Made by a program: the position numbers and the translations under genes. The notes beneath the pieces were generated by a model. It was not told the DNA's origin. It saw only the letters and a program-made list of their open reading frames with translations, and did no database searches. 6,902 nucleotides of DNA from Opitutia bacterium UBA7441 (GTDB taxonomy: Bacteria; Verrucomicrobiota; Verrucomicrobiia; Opitutales; Coraliomargaritaceae), in assembly GCA_002480015.1 (NCBI GenBank), contig DLQD01000133.1, positions 1 through 6,902 of the forward strand. Direction: 5' to 3'. Positions 1-6,902 of this stretch are shown here, piece after piece. The stretch's first letter is position 1. Each line of letters begins with the position of its first letter.

Positions 1-2490
<2,490 letters not shown>

Positions 2491-2524
2491 GGGTCGTTAT
2501 CAGCGATTAACCGCAACATTTCAA

Positions 2525-2530
2525 AAAAGG
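2525..2530 (+). promoter_or_regulatory. Ribosome binding site of rpoC
   Basis: AAAAGG lies 8 bases before the ATG at 2539 in the 48-base rpoB-rpoC spacer. It is a partial Shine-Dalgarno match (AAGG core) at normal spacing. An in-frame TAA sits directly before the ATG (2536-2538), so translation cannot begin further upstream in this frame, which fixes 2539 as the start. I see no promoter in the spacer, in line with cotranscription from upstream of rpoB. Confidence 0.75.
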
Positions 2531-2538
2531 TTTACTAA

Positions 2539-6774
<4,236 letters not shown>

Positions 6775-6799
6775 TTCTCGGCGCGCAAACCATCTATTC

Positions 6800-6836
6800 A
6801 AAAGCCCGTTCCAACTGGAACGGGCTTTTTGTTTTT
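6800..6836 (+). terminator. Rho-independent terminator after rpoC
   Basis: A perfect 13-bp stem pairs 6800-6812 with 6817-6829 (GC core GCCCGTTCC / GGAACGGGC) around the 4-base loop AACT. It is followed by TTTTT-G-TTTTT up to 6836. It begins 25 bases after the rpoC stop on the same strand. The opposite strand has only four T's, within the stem itself, and then no T run, so activity is expected mainly in the rpoC direction. It marks the end of the rpoBC transcription unit. Confidence 0.92.
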
Positions 6837-6902
6837 GTGGAATGCTGGGCGGCCGTTCTCAGAAGCCACCGAAAATTGGTAAGCGGTAATTTTATCCCCT
6901 CG

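Noticed and set aside
2496..2511. Possible small hairpin GTTA/TAAC in the rpoB-rpoC spacer
   Set aside because: Only 4 bp of mainly A/T pairing with an 8-base loop and no T tract; not stable enough to call a terminator or regulatory structure.
6872..6893. AAAATT ... AATTTT inverted repeat with a 10-base interval near the right edge
   Set aside because: Six A/T pairs are expected by chance in AT-rich spacer. No promoter elements at proper spacing, no T tract and no adjoining gene could be supported in 6837-6902.

Overview
The window is a stretch of ordinary bacterial core genome. It holds the 3' two-thirds of rpoB (RNA polymerase beta subunit, cut by the left edge), the complete rpoC (beta' subunit), a rho-independent terminator, and about 65 bases of unassigned DNA. 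There are no RNA genes, mobile elements, CRISPR arrays or long repeats. The only gap between genes is 48 bases.

Organism: both proteins are of the Gram-negative type with lineage inserts, an SI2-like insert in RpoB and an SI3-like insert in the RpoC trigger loop. RpoC also opens with the 'NPETINYRTFKPE' type of N-terminus. Together with moderate GC content, this suggests the Planctomycetes-Verrucomicrobia-Chlamydiae group, perhaps a marine Opitutae/Puniceicoccales-like verrucomicrobium. That placement is recalled from family sequences, not computed, and is moderate at best.

Layout: positions 1-2490 are rpoB from the rifampicin-resistance region to the C-terminus. Positions 2491-2538 are a short spacer with the rpoC ribosome binding site. 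Positions 2539-6774 are rpoC. Positions 6800-6836 are a strong terminator hairpin with a T tract. Positions 6837-6902 hold nothing I can assign. The two subunits form the catalytic core of RNA polymerase and are evidently cotranscribed, with the terminator closing the unit before any rpsL/rpsG/fusA genes.

The main point of interest lies inside rpoC. The N-terminal zinc ribbon is intact, but all four cysteines of the second, normally widespread zinc site (E. coli C814, C888, C895, C898) are replaced by D, T, T and E. The alignment around them is gap-free and well conserved, so this looks like genuine loss of a structural zinc and not an assembly error. Lesser observations are non-conservation of the E. 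coli ppGpp site 1 residues, an isoleucine in the rifampicin region, and a long purely acidic C-terminal tail on RpoC.
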